DNA of 64,000 nucleotides, from positions 24,526,241-24,590,240 of the forward strand of contig CM047809.1 of the NCBI GenBank assembly GCA_026214975.1, given 5' to 3'. Below the pieces are notes generated by a model that did no database searches, was not told the origin of the DNA, and saw only the letters and a list, made by a program, of their open reading frames with translations. A program made the translations under genes and the position numbers. Of this stretch, positions 11,136-23,194 are shown one piece after another (positions within the stretch are counted from its first letter, which is position 1; each line of letters starts with the position of its first letter). This DNA comes from Gentiana macrophylla. Taxonomy: Eukaryota > Streptophyta > Magnoliopsida > Gentianales > Gentianaceae.

Positions 11136-14100
11136 GATGCCACTACCCTCACCTAATCAGCAAAGCAAAAAGATAAAACACAAAAACAGAACAAATTCAG
11201 TCATTTCTCATTATAAATATTTGTTCACAGTATTACAGTCTAGCATCAGCAAAGATAAAATAATGTAAATATGCTGATCTATTGTCTCTTCTCTCTTTCT
11301 CTTCTAGCCTTCTCAGCTTGCTCTTGATAGGCTCTGATCTCTTCTATCATTTGACTCATCCATTCATTCTCAATTAGTGTAAAATCAATATAAGAATTGA
11401 CTTGTTTCACCTCACTCCATGCTTCAGCAGACAAGATTGATGTCATTCACTCTGAATCCAAACCTCATATACTGACTCCTTGAATTCATCCAGGTGAGTC
11501 CTTTGCCTTTGTAATAGGTAGCACCTTATCACCTCTGCTACTCCTTCTACTACATTGCTTGCCCTTAGAGCTTTGACTCTTGCTTCCCAAAATTTCAAAC
11601 TCAAGAAAGAGTTAAGACCTTCATGAAATCCCATGTCATGATAAGGTCTCTCTCCGTTGTAATACTCTTTCTTGTCTTGTTTAAGTAGATCATCGATGAG
11701 TTGGACTCGCCAGTGCAAAGTTGCTGAAGGCATTTGTATCATCTCGTCCATCTCTTTCGTGCAAAGAGTCTTGCTGACCTCCTTTGTTTGGTAACTGATT
11801 GGCCATCTTCCCCCTTAGTGACATCATCAACAAAACGGGATATAAGGCCATGAATAGCCTCCTGTGACACTATCACTCTATGCATTTGACCTTCCATGGT
11901 TCCAGTTCTAGTATCAAGAGAAGTAATCTCGGATTGCGTGTCTCCTCCATCTGTTGATTCTTTCTGGTGAGTTTGGGATCGTGCATAGCAAAGTTGTTGT
12001 GCAAAGAAAGCAGCTCAAACAAATTTAGGAACTTCAGCAAGCTTGTCAAGTTTCTCATGTATAGAAACAAGTTGGTCTTTTAGAGACTTGTCTTTGGCTT
12101 TATTTCCAACTTTGATACCCTTGACATCCAGTATCAAATCATTCATAGCATTTTGAGTAGATGCAAAGTTTGAAGCAAATCAGACGATAGATTGTCTCAT
12201 TATCATTTACCATCTTCATCAGTTCTTCAAATCTCTGTTCTTGACTGTCCAATTGAGTTCTTAACTGTTGCATGTCATTTCTTACAGTTCTTAACTCATT
12301 GACAACTTCAATTGGCACTCCACTAGTCATTCTACTATCAGTAGGTCCATCAGCAGGCTCCTCAACTCTATATTGTGCCTGTTGTCTACTGATGACCATT
12401 GCTTTACTCAAATCTCTCCCAGCAGGGGGAGGTCCTTCCTCAACCATTGCACCAAGAATGTCTTCCATAACCGGATCTTGTGCAGTTCCTCAAAGAACTT
12501 CTTCTTCTCAAAAATTTGAAATTCTTCATCATCAGTAGTCATAGTCCAGCCTATTCTCGCTTGATCAACAAAAGAGACTTGTCGACTATCCTTCCCCACA
12601 AGTGGTCTTGGCTCCAAAGAGCTCCACTACAAAGAGCCTCAACAAAAGCAGGGGTTTCCTCCAAACCCAAAGTTTGTTCCAACTCGTGTCCAGTCTTTGT
12701 TTGAGACTCAAGCACTGTATCTCTGTTCCAACCTTTGTGCAGGTGCTGTTTGTATCCCAGCAACCTGTACCTCCTCTTCAGTTCTCTGTGGGTTGAATAT
12801 AGCCTCATTATCCACTTGAAAACCTTCAGCATGACCAATCTTGGTCAGAGTTATGGCAGTTTTGGTGAGAATCCCTTCAAAGTCAAATCCACTTTGATAT
12901 TCAATGGATTCCTCAGAACTAGCACTTGGTTCACTAAAGTCAGTGGCCTTTTCTTGATCCAAATCAACAATCTGTTCATCTTCAGGTTGTCCAGCAGGCT
13001 CTACAACATGAAATGTAGCAGATTCATCAACTAGCCTACTAGCACTCAAAGTGATTCCTTCATTGATTAGTGCTTCAAGATCATCCAAGGTGAGATCCTG
13101 TAGATCCTCATCCATTTCTCCAGTCTGCTGGCCCTCAGCAGACTTACCAATATCAGTGGACTGTTGTGCAGAAGGTTCATTTATTAATGCAGTCCCACTG
13201 CTTCCTCCTGGTCCGGAGGGGAAATCTCCTCTGGAGTCAGATGATGAGGAAGAATCATCATCTCATCTCTTGGATCTCTGAACTTAATACCCTCCTCCTT
13301 CTGTTGCTCATCAAATAGATCCATCAGCCTGGATTGCAGCAGGGAGGTATCAACCAGATCCAGCAAGTTCTCCACTCCCAACTTGTTAAAAGCCCATTCC
13401 TCAAAATCACCATAGGTTCAAGAAATGGCTTTTGTTTCTTGTAGAAACCAAACTTCCATTGAAAATAATCGCAATTTTTGAAGTTTGGGATCCACAAATT
13501 CTTGATTTTCTTCCTCTCTTTCACATGCCTTTCAAAAGGCATGAAAGATCTCTGAGAAGCGGCTTGGTGGCTTGTTGACCTCCAAAGGTTCCAACAAGCG
13601 ATTCATGGTCTCTTCTACAGATGTTTGAAAGTCAAGAGTTTGTTGTGATTGTACATTTGTACCTACTACTTCCATCTCGTATCACGCTTGGTCCCCTCGA
13701 CTTACATGCTCATCAAATAGGTTAGCAAAGCAGACGCTTCTTCCCCCGAATTCTTGCCAAACTTGCGTGGTCTTCAACCAAGTCTTCAATCACCTCTTCA
13801 ACTACCACAAAGAGTTCATGAGATTGTTGTGGTTCTTCAACCAGATTGCTCAACAACAACCTGTGCGGCTTCGGTAGATTCACCAATAACATCTTCTACA
13901 AAGAGGCTCGCACAGCCAGATCATTGTGATTCTTCAACAGATTGCTCAACAACAACCTGTTCACTTTCAGTAGACTTAATAACCTCATCAGGTGAGGAAT
14001 CGCTGATTACAACTGGTGGAATAATAGTTAAGGGCTCAGCCTCAACAGCCTCTTCTTCTTCTACTGATGCCTCTTCTTGGACTTTTTGTTTTTCCAAGAT

Positions 14101-15255
14101 TCTCATTTCTTTTCCTTTGCCATACTTCTTCTTTTTGACAACCTCCTTCATCCTCTTGGAAAGGGGTTCATCATCATCATCATCATCATGTCCAGTAGAT
14201 TTTCTCTTTTTACTATCTTCTTTCTGTTGTTTTGTCAGAACTTCACCAACAGTTTTTCTTGCACCTACAGCAGGGTCAGTAACCTCCACTTGACCCTCAG
14301 CAGACTCAGCAGTCTGTGCTGTTTCCTTTCTTGTTCTCTTTGATTTCAAGATTTACAAATCTTCCTAACATCAAGACTCTTTCTCTTTCAGTGAGTTTCT
14401 TTTGGTGCAAAGAGTTTGATGGATATCTTCTTAGTTTGTCGAACTCGCTCACCACCAAAGATCACCATCATCTCCATCATCATTATCACCAAGATGCTCT
14501 CCAAAGAACCTCATCATCATCATCTAGTCCAGAATCGCATGATCAATCTCCTTCTTGTATCCGGACTGATTTATGTCAAGCTGGTTCAGGGTCAGAACCT
14601 CCGGATGATTCAGCAGAGTCTCGAACCATCAAACCTAGGGTAAGGCCTTTGATTTCCTTTTCTTTAATTTGTCCTCCTTGGCTACTTTCTTCATATAATG
14701 AATGAAATAACCTCCCTAATCAAATTTCATGCTTCTGCAAATGATAATCATCAGCTCTATCTTGGGTCCTGATAGAGTATCCATACTGCCAACTAGCCCA
14801 AGTATGTTCTTTGCAATGAGCTTGCTCAGCAGACTGTATTCATTACCAATATTTTTGCAGTTGATGCCTGGTACTGATTTGATAGTTGCATCTGTCTTGA
14901 TCTGATCTACAAAAGCCATCTTGTCCAATCCCATAGCTTCATGATTGACTGAACCAACAACAACTTCTTCAAAACCAAACACTTCTCTCAGCAGATTGGA
15001 GGAGATTACAAGCTCCTCACCATTCACAGTGGTTTTGAATGCTTCAGTTCCTTCTTCTATAACAATATTCTTCCAGAAATCAATAACATTGGTGTATGAT
15101 ATCGTTTCTAATCTGATGTTGAGTTTGTTCTCCAGGCCTGCAAACCTTCTTATTCTTCGACCTATATTAATGGCCAGTTCCGTTCTGTTTGCATCAACAA
15201 CATAGCCTCTTCCACTTTGGCTTGATTCGATTTGAACTTCAACTCTTTCCGCCAT
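11136..15255 (-). pseudogene. Extra env-like ORF region of the Sirevirus (broken)
   Basis: About 4.1 kb between pol and the 3' LTR, read on the minus strand. A plausible start is the ATG at 15255 (MAERVEVQIESS). The first 180 residues (to 14716) are uninterrupted and match no enzyme motif I know. Downstream frames in the same direction are 13921-14349 (Lys- and Glu-rich, with KSKRTRKE and a run of Asp), 12708-13115 (acidic, Ser/Glu-rich), 12139-12468 (heptad-like coiled coil around VRNDMQQLRTQLDSQE) and 11443-11751. In SIRE-type elements a long ORF with coiled coils occupies this position and is often called env-like. I see no convincing signal peptide or membrane anchor here, so an envelope role is not supported by the sequence. 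Frame breaks separate the pieces. Confidence 0.65.
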
Positions 15256-15720
15256 TGAAATAAGAAAAAGATGAGGAAAAATTGCTCTCAAATCTGTGTA
15301 CACACGATGTAGAATTGGCAGAGATAAAGCAGAAATTGCAAGTGGAGAAAGCTCAACAGATAATATGATCGATTTTATAGACAAGTGGGTAGTTGAAATC
15401 GCCTTGCGACGTACATTGAGGTAACCACGATTAAATCGATTAAATCTTTGTGTTGACACGTGGCCCATTACTCCTCCATAACGTTTGTAACCGTTGGATG
15501 GTTTAACTATGGTAATAAAAGATAGAATAAATATCCCGCCAAATTGCTTTTTGACCTAAATAACTTTGGTCGAGTAAAGTTCCTCCAGCGAGGTAAACCT
15601 CAAAGAGGTGCCCTCGAGCGGTCATTGATAAGTAGGCTTCAGCAGCCTGCTGATAATAGTACTCTGCTGATCCTTGTTTTCTTCTTGTTTTGTTCAATTG
15701 ATAATACAAGATGAAGTTTA

Positions 15721-15887
15721 ATACCAATGACTGATCTGTCAAGTGAGCTCACCCAACATGACAAAGACCAATCCCCTTGGCAACCTCATTTGCTCAATTT
15801 TCCAAACATAAGTACATGGAATTGTTGATACCAATGACTAATCTGCTAAGTGAGCTCACCCAACATAGCAAAGACTAATCCCCTTGG
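15721..15887 (-). repeat. 60-bp direct repeat between pol and env-like region
   Basis: 15721-15780 and 15828-15887 are two copies of one 60-bp unit with a few mismatches (107-bp period). On the minus strand each starts CCAAGGGGATT, a short purine-rich tract. Repeated polypurine-like units outside the 3' LTR junction are a reported Sirevirus trait; whether this repeat corresponds to them is inference. Nothing else was found between 15256 and 15911 apart from a short frame (15503-15742) I do not recognise. Confidence 0.7.
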
Positions 15888-15911
15888 TGAATTCCAGTAC
15901 ATTGCTGAATA

Positions 15912-16614
15912 TCAGTCAATCTTTAATATTCCAAGTTCAGTCCTTAATTTAGCAAATCTTTCACTGTCAAGTGGTTTAGTGAAAATATCAGCAAGTTGAT
16001 CTTCAGTAGGAATGTATAGAACCACCACATCTTTCTTTTCAACATGATCTCTTATAAAATGATGTCTCACATCAATGTGCTTGGTTCTTGAGTGCAAGAC
16101 AGGATTTTCTGTGATTGCAATTGCACTTGTGTTGTCACACATGATTGGAATTTCCCTTTCTTCAATTCCATAATCCCTTAATTGTTGTCTTAGCCATAGT
16201 ACTTGTGCACAGCAACTTCCAGCTGCAATGTATTCAGCTTCAGCAGTGGAAGTTGAAATAGAATTCTGTTTCTTGCTAAACCAGGAGACCAGTCTATTTC
16301 CCATTAATCGATTGAGTTCTCGAGGTGCTTTTTCTATCAATCTTGCATCCAGCATAATTAGAATCTGAGTAGGATATTACTTTGAAGCTTCCTTCCTTGG
16401 AATACCATATCCCTACTCCCAAAGTCTCTTTAAGATACTTGAGAATTCTCTTAACTGCACCTAAATGACTTTCTTTAGGTTTGGATTGAAATCTTGCACA
16501 AACACCTACATCAAAGGATATATCAGGTCTGCTGGCAGTGAGGTACAGTAGACTGCCTATCATCCTTCTGTACAATGTCTGATCAACATCTTTGCCTTTT
16601 TTATCTTCATCCAA
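15912..16614 (-). pseudogene. pol: Sirevirus RNase H
   Basis: RNase H domain at the end of the copia polyprotein. Frame 16614-16294 holds YRRMIGSLLYLTASRPDI (end of RT thumb) and SYSDSNYAGCKIDRKST, which carries an RNase H acidic residue. After a frameshift near 16310 the frame 16355-15912 gives LVSWFSKKQNS, STAEAEYIAA, CDNTSAI, HIDVRHHFIRDHV and the terminal DIFTKPLD. The break at about 16307-16325 has TCGA-like words exactly at the expected CAG/CTG positions, so it may not be real. Apart from that break the domain reads through. Confidence 0.9.
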
Positions 16615-17546
16615 TTAATCTGATGCTTGTACTCATAGGAGTTGAATTCTTAGTGCTATTTTCCATGCCAAACTTCTTCAGCAACTCCTTGGTGTACTTG
16701 GTTTGATGAATGAAGATACCATCCTTCATTTGTTTGACTTGCAATCCCAAAAAGTAATTCATTTCTCCCATCATACTCATTTGGAATTTACTCTTCATTA
16801 GATTTGCAAACTTTTCACAAAGTAAATCATTTTCAGAACCAAAAATTATGTCATCCACATAAATTTGTACCAAAGCAGGTGTCGTCCCTTCACTCGATTC
16901 TCGAAAAGTGTCTTGTCAATGGTCCCTTTTGTAAAACCATTGTCCACCAAGAATTGAGATAGAGTCTCATACCAAGCTCTTGGTGCTTGCTTTAATCCAT
17001 AAAGTGCTTTGTTGAGTCTATACATTTTATCTTCTTGATCTTTAACTTCAAATCCAGGAGGTTGCTGAACATAAACTTCCTCCTCTAGGATACCATTCAA
17101 AAATGCACTCTTGACATCCATTTGATATACTTTGAAGTTCTTGTATGCAAAGATGTGCCAAAAATAATCTGATAGCTTCCAATCTTGCAACAGTGCATAA
17201 GTCTCATCAAAATCTATTCCTTCGCTTGAGAATAGCCTTTTGCAACTAGTCCGGCTTTATTTCTCACAATGGTACTGATTCATCAAGTTTATTTCTCAGA
17301 TACCCACTTAGTACCAATGATATTTGCATAACTTGGTCTTTCAACTAGTGTCCAAACTTGATTTCTTTCAAATTCATTTAATTCTTCTTGCATAGCAATT
17401 ATCCAACTGGATCGAAATTGCTTCTTCAACAACTTTAGGTTCCATTTGAGACAGAAAACAAGTAAACATAGCTTCGGTTGTCTTCTAGTCCTCACACCTT
17501 GTTTGTACATTGCCAATAACTTGTTCACAGGTGATTCCTTAACCAT
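16607..17546 (-). pseudogene. pol: Sirevirus reverse transcriptase
   Basis: RVT_2-type RT in three open pieces. 17546-17289 has WIIAMQEELNEFERN and IGTKWV (domain start). 17190-16846 has the blocks MDVKSAFLNGILEEEVYV and ALYGLKQAPRAWYE. 16873-16607 has the catalytic YVDDIIFGS and MMGEMNYFLGLQVKQ. The gap 17191-17288 contains stops in the KARLVA-type region. The catalytic Asp pair is kept. The order and spacing match a normal copia RT, and the RNase H frame overlaps its end. Confidence 0.9.
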
Positions 17547-18841
17547 TGTGGATTTTGGTTATTTTGATTTTCAGAACATCATCTTGGTAGAGGTCTGCTA
17601 TAGTTTCTTCTCTGCGGGGTCGCAGATCCTTGAGCCGCTCCTCGATTGTTGCATCGGTAACATCATTAGCGTGGTGCTCGGCAGAGAGGAGTATCGAAAC
17701 TTTCAAGTCGTTGAATCTTTCCAAAACTTCAACACAACTGGATCGACTGACTTGTTGATTCTCAAAGAGAGTTCACAATCTTTATCTTCCATACCAAATA
17801 AACTTAGGTTCATCAAACACAACATGGATTGTTTCTTCATGTTTCAGTTGTTCTTTTGTTCAAGACTGAATGCTCTCACTTGATCAAGAATATCCTAAGA
17901 AAATTCCTTCATCGATTTTGGTTGGAATGTTTTCAAATGAACTTTATGATTAAGAATAAAACATTTGCTTCCAAATGGATAAAAATAGGATATGTTAGGT
18001 ATCCTTCCATTCCAGATCTCATAAGGTGTCTTCTTGACTTCTTGTTTCATGATATTTCTGCTTTTGTGTATAGCATGCTGTATTTACTGCTTCAGCCCAA
18101 TATCTTTCAGGTAGCAATGCCTCACAAATCATTGTTCTTCCTGCTTCCTTTAAGGTTCTGTTTCTTCTTTCAAAGAACCCCATTTTCTTTGAGGTGTAAA
18201 GAGCAATGACAAGTTGATGAAGTACACCATTACATTCACAATATTCTCTTATAACTTTGTTAAGAAATTCGAAGACTCGATCCGATCTTATCTTTATGGA
18301 TTATTAAACTTTTCTCATTTTGTAATCTCTTCAAAAGATTAGGCATGCTTTGAAGTGTTTCACTTTTCTTGTTCATGAATATCACCCAAGTGTATCTAGA
18401 GTAATCATCCACAACCACTAGGGTATACTTCTTTCCTGTTACACTTGTTGGAGTTATTGGTCCAAAAAGATCCATGTGCATCAGCTCCAACACTCTATTA
18501 GTTGATTGTTTGGTCTTTGATTTGAAACTTGACTTTATCTGTTTACCTTGCTGACAAGCATCACATATAGCATCCTTCTTAAATGTGATCTCAGGTAAAC
18601 CAACCACCAGTTTCTTCTTTACCAACTGATTAATATCATCAAAGTTTAAGTGATTCAACTTCTTGTGCCATAGCCAATTGAGTTCAGACTTAGTATGCAC
18701 TATCAGGCAGGTTTTTAAAACTGCAGTAGACCAATCCACAACATACATATTCTGTTGTCTTCTACCAGCAAGTACAACTTGATCACCTCTTTCACTAATG
18801 ACAATGCAGTTGTCTTTGTCAAAAGTGACCTTGTATCCCAT
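17547..18841 (-). pseudogene. pol: Sirevirus integrase
   Basis: Integrase that would insert element DNA. Frame 18841-18260 has the zinc-binding HHCC region (WHKKLNHLNF, then CDACQQGK) and the start of the catalytic core (MHMDLFGPITPTS, VVDDYSRYTWVIF). The second core Asp region near 18260 is damaged by CGA-like words. The Glu region is recognisable at 18160-18215 (FFERRNRTLKEAGR). From 17547 to 17830 only the variable C-terminal part remains, with stops and one low-complexity frame (17724-17539). The pre-integrase block is joined to the protease frame at 18841. Confidence 0.85.
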
Positions 18842-19100
18842 ATCACGTAATTGTCCAAAGGCTCAAACAAGTTGTAATCCAGTCCTTCCACATATGCAAC
18901 ATTCTTGATTGTAAGTCCATTTTCGATAAGTGTGCCATATCCTCTTTTATATCCAGTGTATTTTTGTTGCCAAAATTCACCCATGGACCATCTTTTGCCA
19001 CAAAATTTGATAAAGTGTTTATTCTTTGTCATGTGTCTGGAACATCCTTTGTCAAAGTACCGGACACCCTACAAAACAAAGTTAATGCATTTTAGGTACC
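18842..19100 (-). pseudogene. pol: Sirevirus aspartic protease (altered active site)
   Basis: The copia protease motif is visible on the minus strand at about 19040-19075 as FDKGCSRHMTKN; the usual Sirevirus form is DSGCSRHMTG. The catalytic Asp is kept but the following Ser is Lys as written. The downstream block IENGLTIKNVAYVEGLDYNL (18905-18845) is the usual end of the protease region. The upstream stretch 19100-19780 holds the poorly conserved Gag-Pol linker in broken frames, with FGYLKC/FWVPK-like words near 19100. Confidence 0.75.
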
Positions 19101-19778
19101 CAAAACTGTTTGGGTCCATAGTGGTCGATGGCAAGCATGACCCTTGGTATGTTTCCATAAGGTCTTCTCCTAAATGTGTCATACTTTGGTTCATACTTTG
19201 GTTCATACATGTATTCCACACATCCATAGGTTCTAACAAAGAGGTTGTGTAGGAACCACATATGTTTTTCTCGGCCTTTTGGTACATAATCTTTGTTTGA
19301 AATGATTCTTGTTGTTAGAAACATTTGCATAACCATAGGTGTCTTTGTCTGTTAGAACGATACTGTAATATGGAGTCTCATTGAGGTCTTGTGTAAGTCC
19401 TCTCATTGATTCCATTGCCTAGGTTTTACCCTAGCAAGATGGTTATACTTCCTATTTTTAACAGTAGATGCAGGAATATTCCAATCATCATCAGTAGGGA
19501 ACAGTCTACCTTTCCCCCTAAGATAAGTATCCCTTGAATGATCAACATTTTTAGGTTTAGGATTCTTATCCTTGGAATATTTCTGTTTCTTACCCTTCTG
19601 TGGTCCAAACAGACTTGAAGCAGTCCGCTATCGGCAGTGAGCTTAGAAGGCACAGCAAGATCTATTTTTGGCTTTATTCTTTTTACTAGAGTCGTTGACT
19701 TCTTAGACTTCTGATTTTGCTTCCTTGAAGCATTCTCATTAGGTTTTACTGCTTCAGCAACCTTACTGGGAGTTGAAT

Positions 19779-21386
19779 CTAGTGTGGTACAAACTTAGGA
19801 CCAATCCTGGTACTAGGTTCAGTAACCTTACTGGATCCACTCTTGTTAGATTGCTGAGTTCCAAATCCAAGCCCTGTTCTATCCCCATAAGGCTTTCCTG
19901 ATTTGTATGCAGTATTGGAACAAGATGGTTCAGCAGATTCAGAGGCTGCTGGATGTTCAGCAGACTTATTTTGATTCTGTTCAACATCTTTTTCCTTACC
20001 CTTGAGAACCCTTAATTCAGCTTTCAATCTTCCAACTTCTAACTCAAGAGTTTCTTTTTCAGCCTTCACAACCTCATAGCCAGATTGTATTACCCTCAGT
20101 TGATTAAGGATGGCATCCAAAGTCCCATTGTTGTCAGAATTTCTAGGATTTGAACCACAGGTTGATTCACAATCACTTCCAGCAGGAGTGTTTATAGATA
20201 CAGTGTTGTATACCTCCTCAGTTTCATCCATATTGGCCATCAAAGCATAATCCTCCATATCAGCAACCAGTGCTGTGTCATCTGATTCATTTCCTTTTTC
20301 AGATTCCACTTCATATCCTGATTCATCTTCAGCAACCATAGCCTTCTTGCCAAGTCTTCTTTGTTGACTTTTGGTCTTGATGAGTCCGACAATCAGTCTA
20401 AAATGTCCAGCCTCTTACAGATTGAAGCAAAGATAATCGTGTTCCTTGCCTTGTTTCAACTCGGGACAATCAGTCAAGTGTCCCGGTTTCTTGCAATGAA
20501 AGCATAGATAGTCATTATCTTTCTTTGGTTCTTCTTTCCTTCTTTCAAGAGGCCTCTTTGTGAAATTTCTTGTAGGGGCCTTTCCGGTCTTCATCATCAT
20601 TCGATTTTCTTGCTCAAGAGGGCAATTTGCTCTTGCATTTCATCTAGCATATCATCCTCGTCCTCCTCGATGTTTCTTCATGATGTGAAGCAGCCAATGC
20701 ACGATGGTCTTTGGCTCTTCCTTTCAGATTTAGAAGCACCCACTTCTTGCTAAATTCATAGGCTTTGAGATCGAGAACAATTTGAAGGTATCTTCTTCAT
20801 GCAACTTTCTCATTTCTTCAATTGCAATACCTTCATTTTCCAAACATCTCTTGCAGGTAAAGCTTCCAAGATTTTGGTGTTTACTTCTCTTTTGAATAAC
20901 TTACATTCAAGCAGGTAAGTTCATCCAGATTGCATTGAATCTGGACTCCATTTGCTCAATGGTTTCATTTGGCAGCATTTTGAACTTTTGGAACCTCTTT
21001 CTGGCTACACTGATTTTGTTCTTCTTTATTGCATCAGTGCCTTCACAGATCAAGTGAATTTTGTCCCAAAGTTCCTTTGCAGTCTTGCAATCTTTAACCT
21101 TCATGTACATATTGCTATCCAAGGTTCTGTAAATGATATCAATAGCAATGTTGTTGAGGTTTGCTCTTTTTCTGTCTTCTGCATTCCATTCTCTTTTTGG
21201 TTTAGGAATGTACTCAGTTCTGTCACCCACTGTTACTGCCTTTGTAATCTCCAGTGGTCCTTCAGTTAGTACATCCATCATCTCATCATGGGTAGCAGCA
21301 AGATATGCCTGCATTCGACGTTTATACTCATCAAATCTATCAAGAGAACACATCAACATAGTTCTAGCATACTGTGTGTTGTCCAT
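19779..21386 (-). pseudogene. gag: Sirevirus Gag (broken)
   Basis: Starts at the ATG at 21386, 105 bp after the 5' LTR. Frame 21386-20907 is the capsid-like UBN2/Gag domain with the usual WDxI-type block (AKELWDKIHLICEG) and RFQKFKMLPNETIEQMESRFNAI. The frame then breaks (20600-20906 has several stops). Frame 20600-20415 has the zinc knuckle CFHCKKPGHLTDC at about 20504-20466; the last spacing is 3 rather than 4 residues, one short of the CCHC consensus. Frame 20339-19779 is an acidic linker with a coiled-coil stretch (EKETLELEVGRLKAELRVLKG). Nucleic-acid binding and particle assembly are the family roles. Confidence 0.85.
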
Positions 21387-21473
21387 GATGCAAGTCTTGA
21401 AAATCAGTAACTTGAAAGAAAGTTTTAAAGAATTTTCACAAGCACAACAAGTAGGATTCCTTCAGAACAGAAG

Positions 21474-21491
21474 CACTGCTCCGATACCAAT
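21474..21491 (-). other. Sirevirus primer-binding site
   Basis: Minus strand ATTGGTATCGGAGCAG directly after the 5' LTR end CCAACA; this is the initiator-tRNA-Met type used by most plant copia elements. Confidence 0.9.
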
Positions 21492-23194
21492 TGTTGGTCC
21501 CTTGAAAAGGCTTTGGTTAAGTTTGGGGGGGTGAATAAACTTAACACTTAAAACTTTGGAGTTAACAAATTGCAACTTCGAGAGTCTGCGATACTTCAGA
21601 GTCTGCTTGAGACTTGATGAGGGTCGATAAACAGTGAGTCATCGATAGTTAAGTTTGCTGAATTTGTGCAGCGGAATTAAATCAAAATTAAGCCTTAGTA
21701 CTTGTTGTCAAATATGATACTAAGTATTAGATACTCAGTAGTGCAAGTGTGTGATTTCAGTTGCTAGATTCAGTAGGTTGATGAGTGAAATAAAACAAGT
21801 GCAGAAAGTAAAAGCAGAAAGTAAGTAGGTGTTTTTATAGTGGTTCCGGGTGATGTAATCCTCAGACGCCCACTTCTCTCCTGTGATGTTGGAGGAAATT
21901 CACTAGAGATCTTTGATGTATTTGTTACAAAGATTCCTAAGTCGTTTGTCCTTCACCAATGACTATGGCTTCACAAAGCTGGCGGGAGCAGTAGAATTGC
22001 TGCTCCTTAGTCTTCCACTGGTCCTTGAAGGGTAGGATTGCCTCTTCACCAGCTCCACCACAAACCAACAGTCTTTCACACCTAACAGATGCTTCACTGT
22101 CTTCAGCAGGTTCTTTATAAAATAAAGAATGAATCAAATAAATGATTCAGTTGCAGCAGCTTGATTAGGATGATATAATCAGCAGCTTGCAGTCTTCAAG
22201 TGTGTATGCTTGATGCAGCTTGAACACAGAATGCACTTGAAGAAAATAGCTAGATCAGCAGCCTTAAGCTCAGTAAGTTCAGCAGGGTGTTTTTCAGCTC
22301 AGTATTGTCACTTAAAGTTTATCCCAAAAATTCATCATCTTTTCTTGAGTTGAAAGTCTTCTATTTATAGGTAGGAATGCATGTGACTTGCATTTGAAAT
22401 TCAAATGTGACCGTTCCTTGTATTTGTCCCATCTCAGACCGTGCATTCTCGTCACTATTCATAGGATCGACTACATCGGGGACTACTTTTTGACAAAGGA
22501 TGCGATCTGCCCACCCCTTTGACTTGTATCCGATGGACAAAAATAAGGATCATCCCAACGTCTTTTTAATCTCAAACCCTTGATTAGCTTGATAGGCGGA
22601 GGTAGTTGGTGTTCTTATCCATGTAATCTTCAAATAATCTTGAATTAATCGAGGTATATATCAGCTGGTTCATCAGTCTGCTGTAATACCAATCAGTCTG
22701 CTGAACATCTTATTTTTGTCTGTAAAATAGAATGCAGCTGAGAACTTTTATCTAACTTTTATTTGTGAAATTAGATTACATCATTTTAAATATAACCAAG
22801 TTCCAAACATCATCCAACTTGTGGAACTTAGACCTTTCTATACACAAGGCATATGCAATCGGTTTAGGTCATCATGCACTTTCCTAACTTCCGATTCCAT
22901 ATCCTTGACTTTAAATACTAAGTTTGATCCCTTAGCCTTCATTAATCGAGTTTGAACCCTCGGCCTTGAGTCTTGATCTTCACAGAGTTCCAGACCAGTC
23001 ATCGACCTATCTACCCCATCGACTAGACCATCATTGATACCAATCACAGAAATTTTTACTGATGCTTGTTTGATCAAACCTATTTATGAATCAAACTCTA
23101 ATAAACCTATACATTTTATCTAGACATCTTTTTGCCTTTGCACTATAACAGCTAGTATGGCACTCATCATCAAAACTAAAAAATAAGTCCAACA
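21492..23194 (-). repeat. Sirevirus 5' LTR
   Basis: 1703 bp, uninterrupted, TGTTGG...CCAACA, with a TATA-like CTATAAATA (minus) at about 22361-22369. It provides the empty-site control for the nested insertion in the other LTR. The short open frames inside (21937-22137, 22838-23077) are not genes. Confidence 0.95.

Larger units (their letters stand above)
4507..23194 (-). mobile_element. Sirevirus-type Ty1/copia retrotransposon
   Basis: A complete minus-strand LTR retrotransposon, 18.69 kb long including a 4.9 kb nested element. The LTRs end TGTTGG...CCAACA. The target-site duplication is GTCTA (4502-4506) against GTCTG (23195-23199), one mismatch. In element order: 5' LTR 23194-21492, initiator-tRNA-Met-type primer site, gag, protease, integrase, RT, RNase H, a long extra region, polypurine tract, 3' LTR. 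The large LTRs, the long open region 3' of pol with a coiled coil, and the GCSRHMT protease motif fit the SIRE/Maximus (Sirevirus) group; that lineage call is from family knowledge. The coding regions carry many frameshifts and stops, so this copy is probably non-autonomous. Confidence 0.9.

Noticed and set aside
12272..14705. Plus-strand open frames, including Ser/Phe-rich ones
   Set aside because: They lie opposite the minus-strand env-like region and are its antisense shadows.
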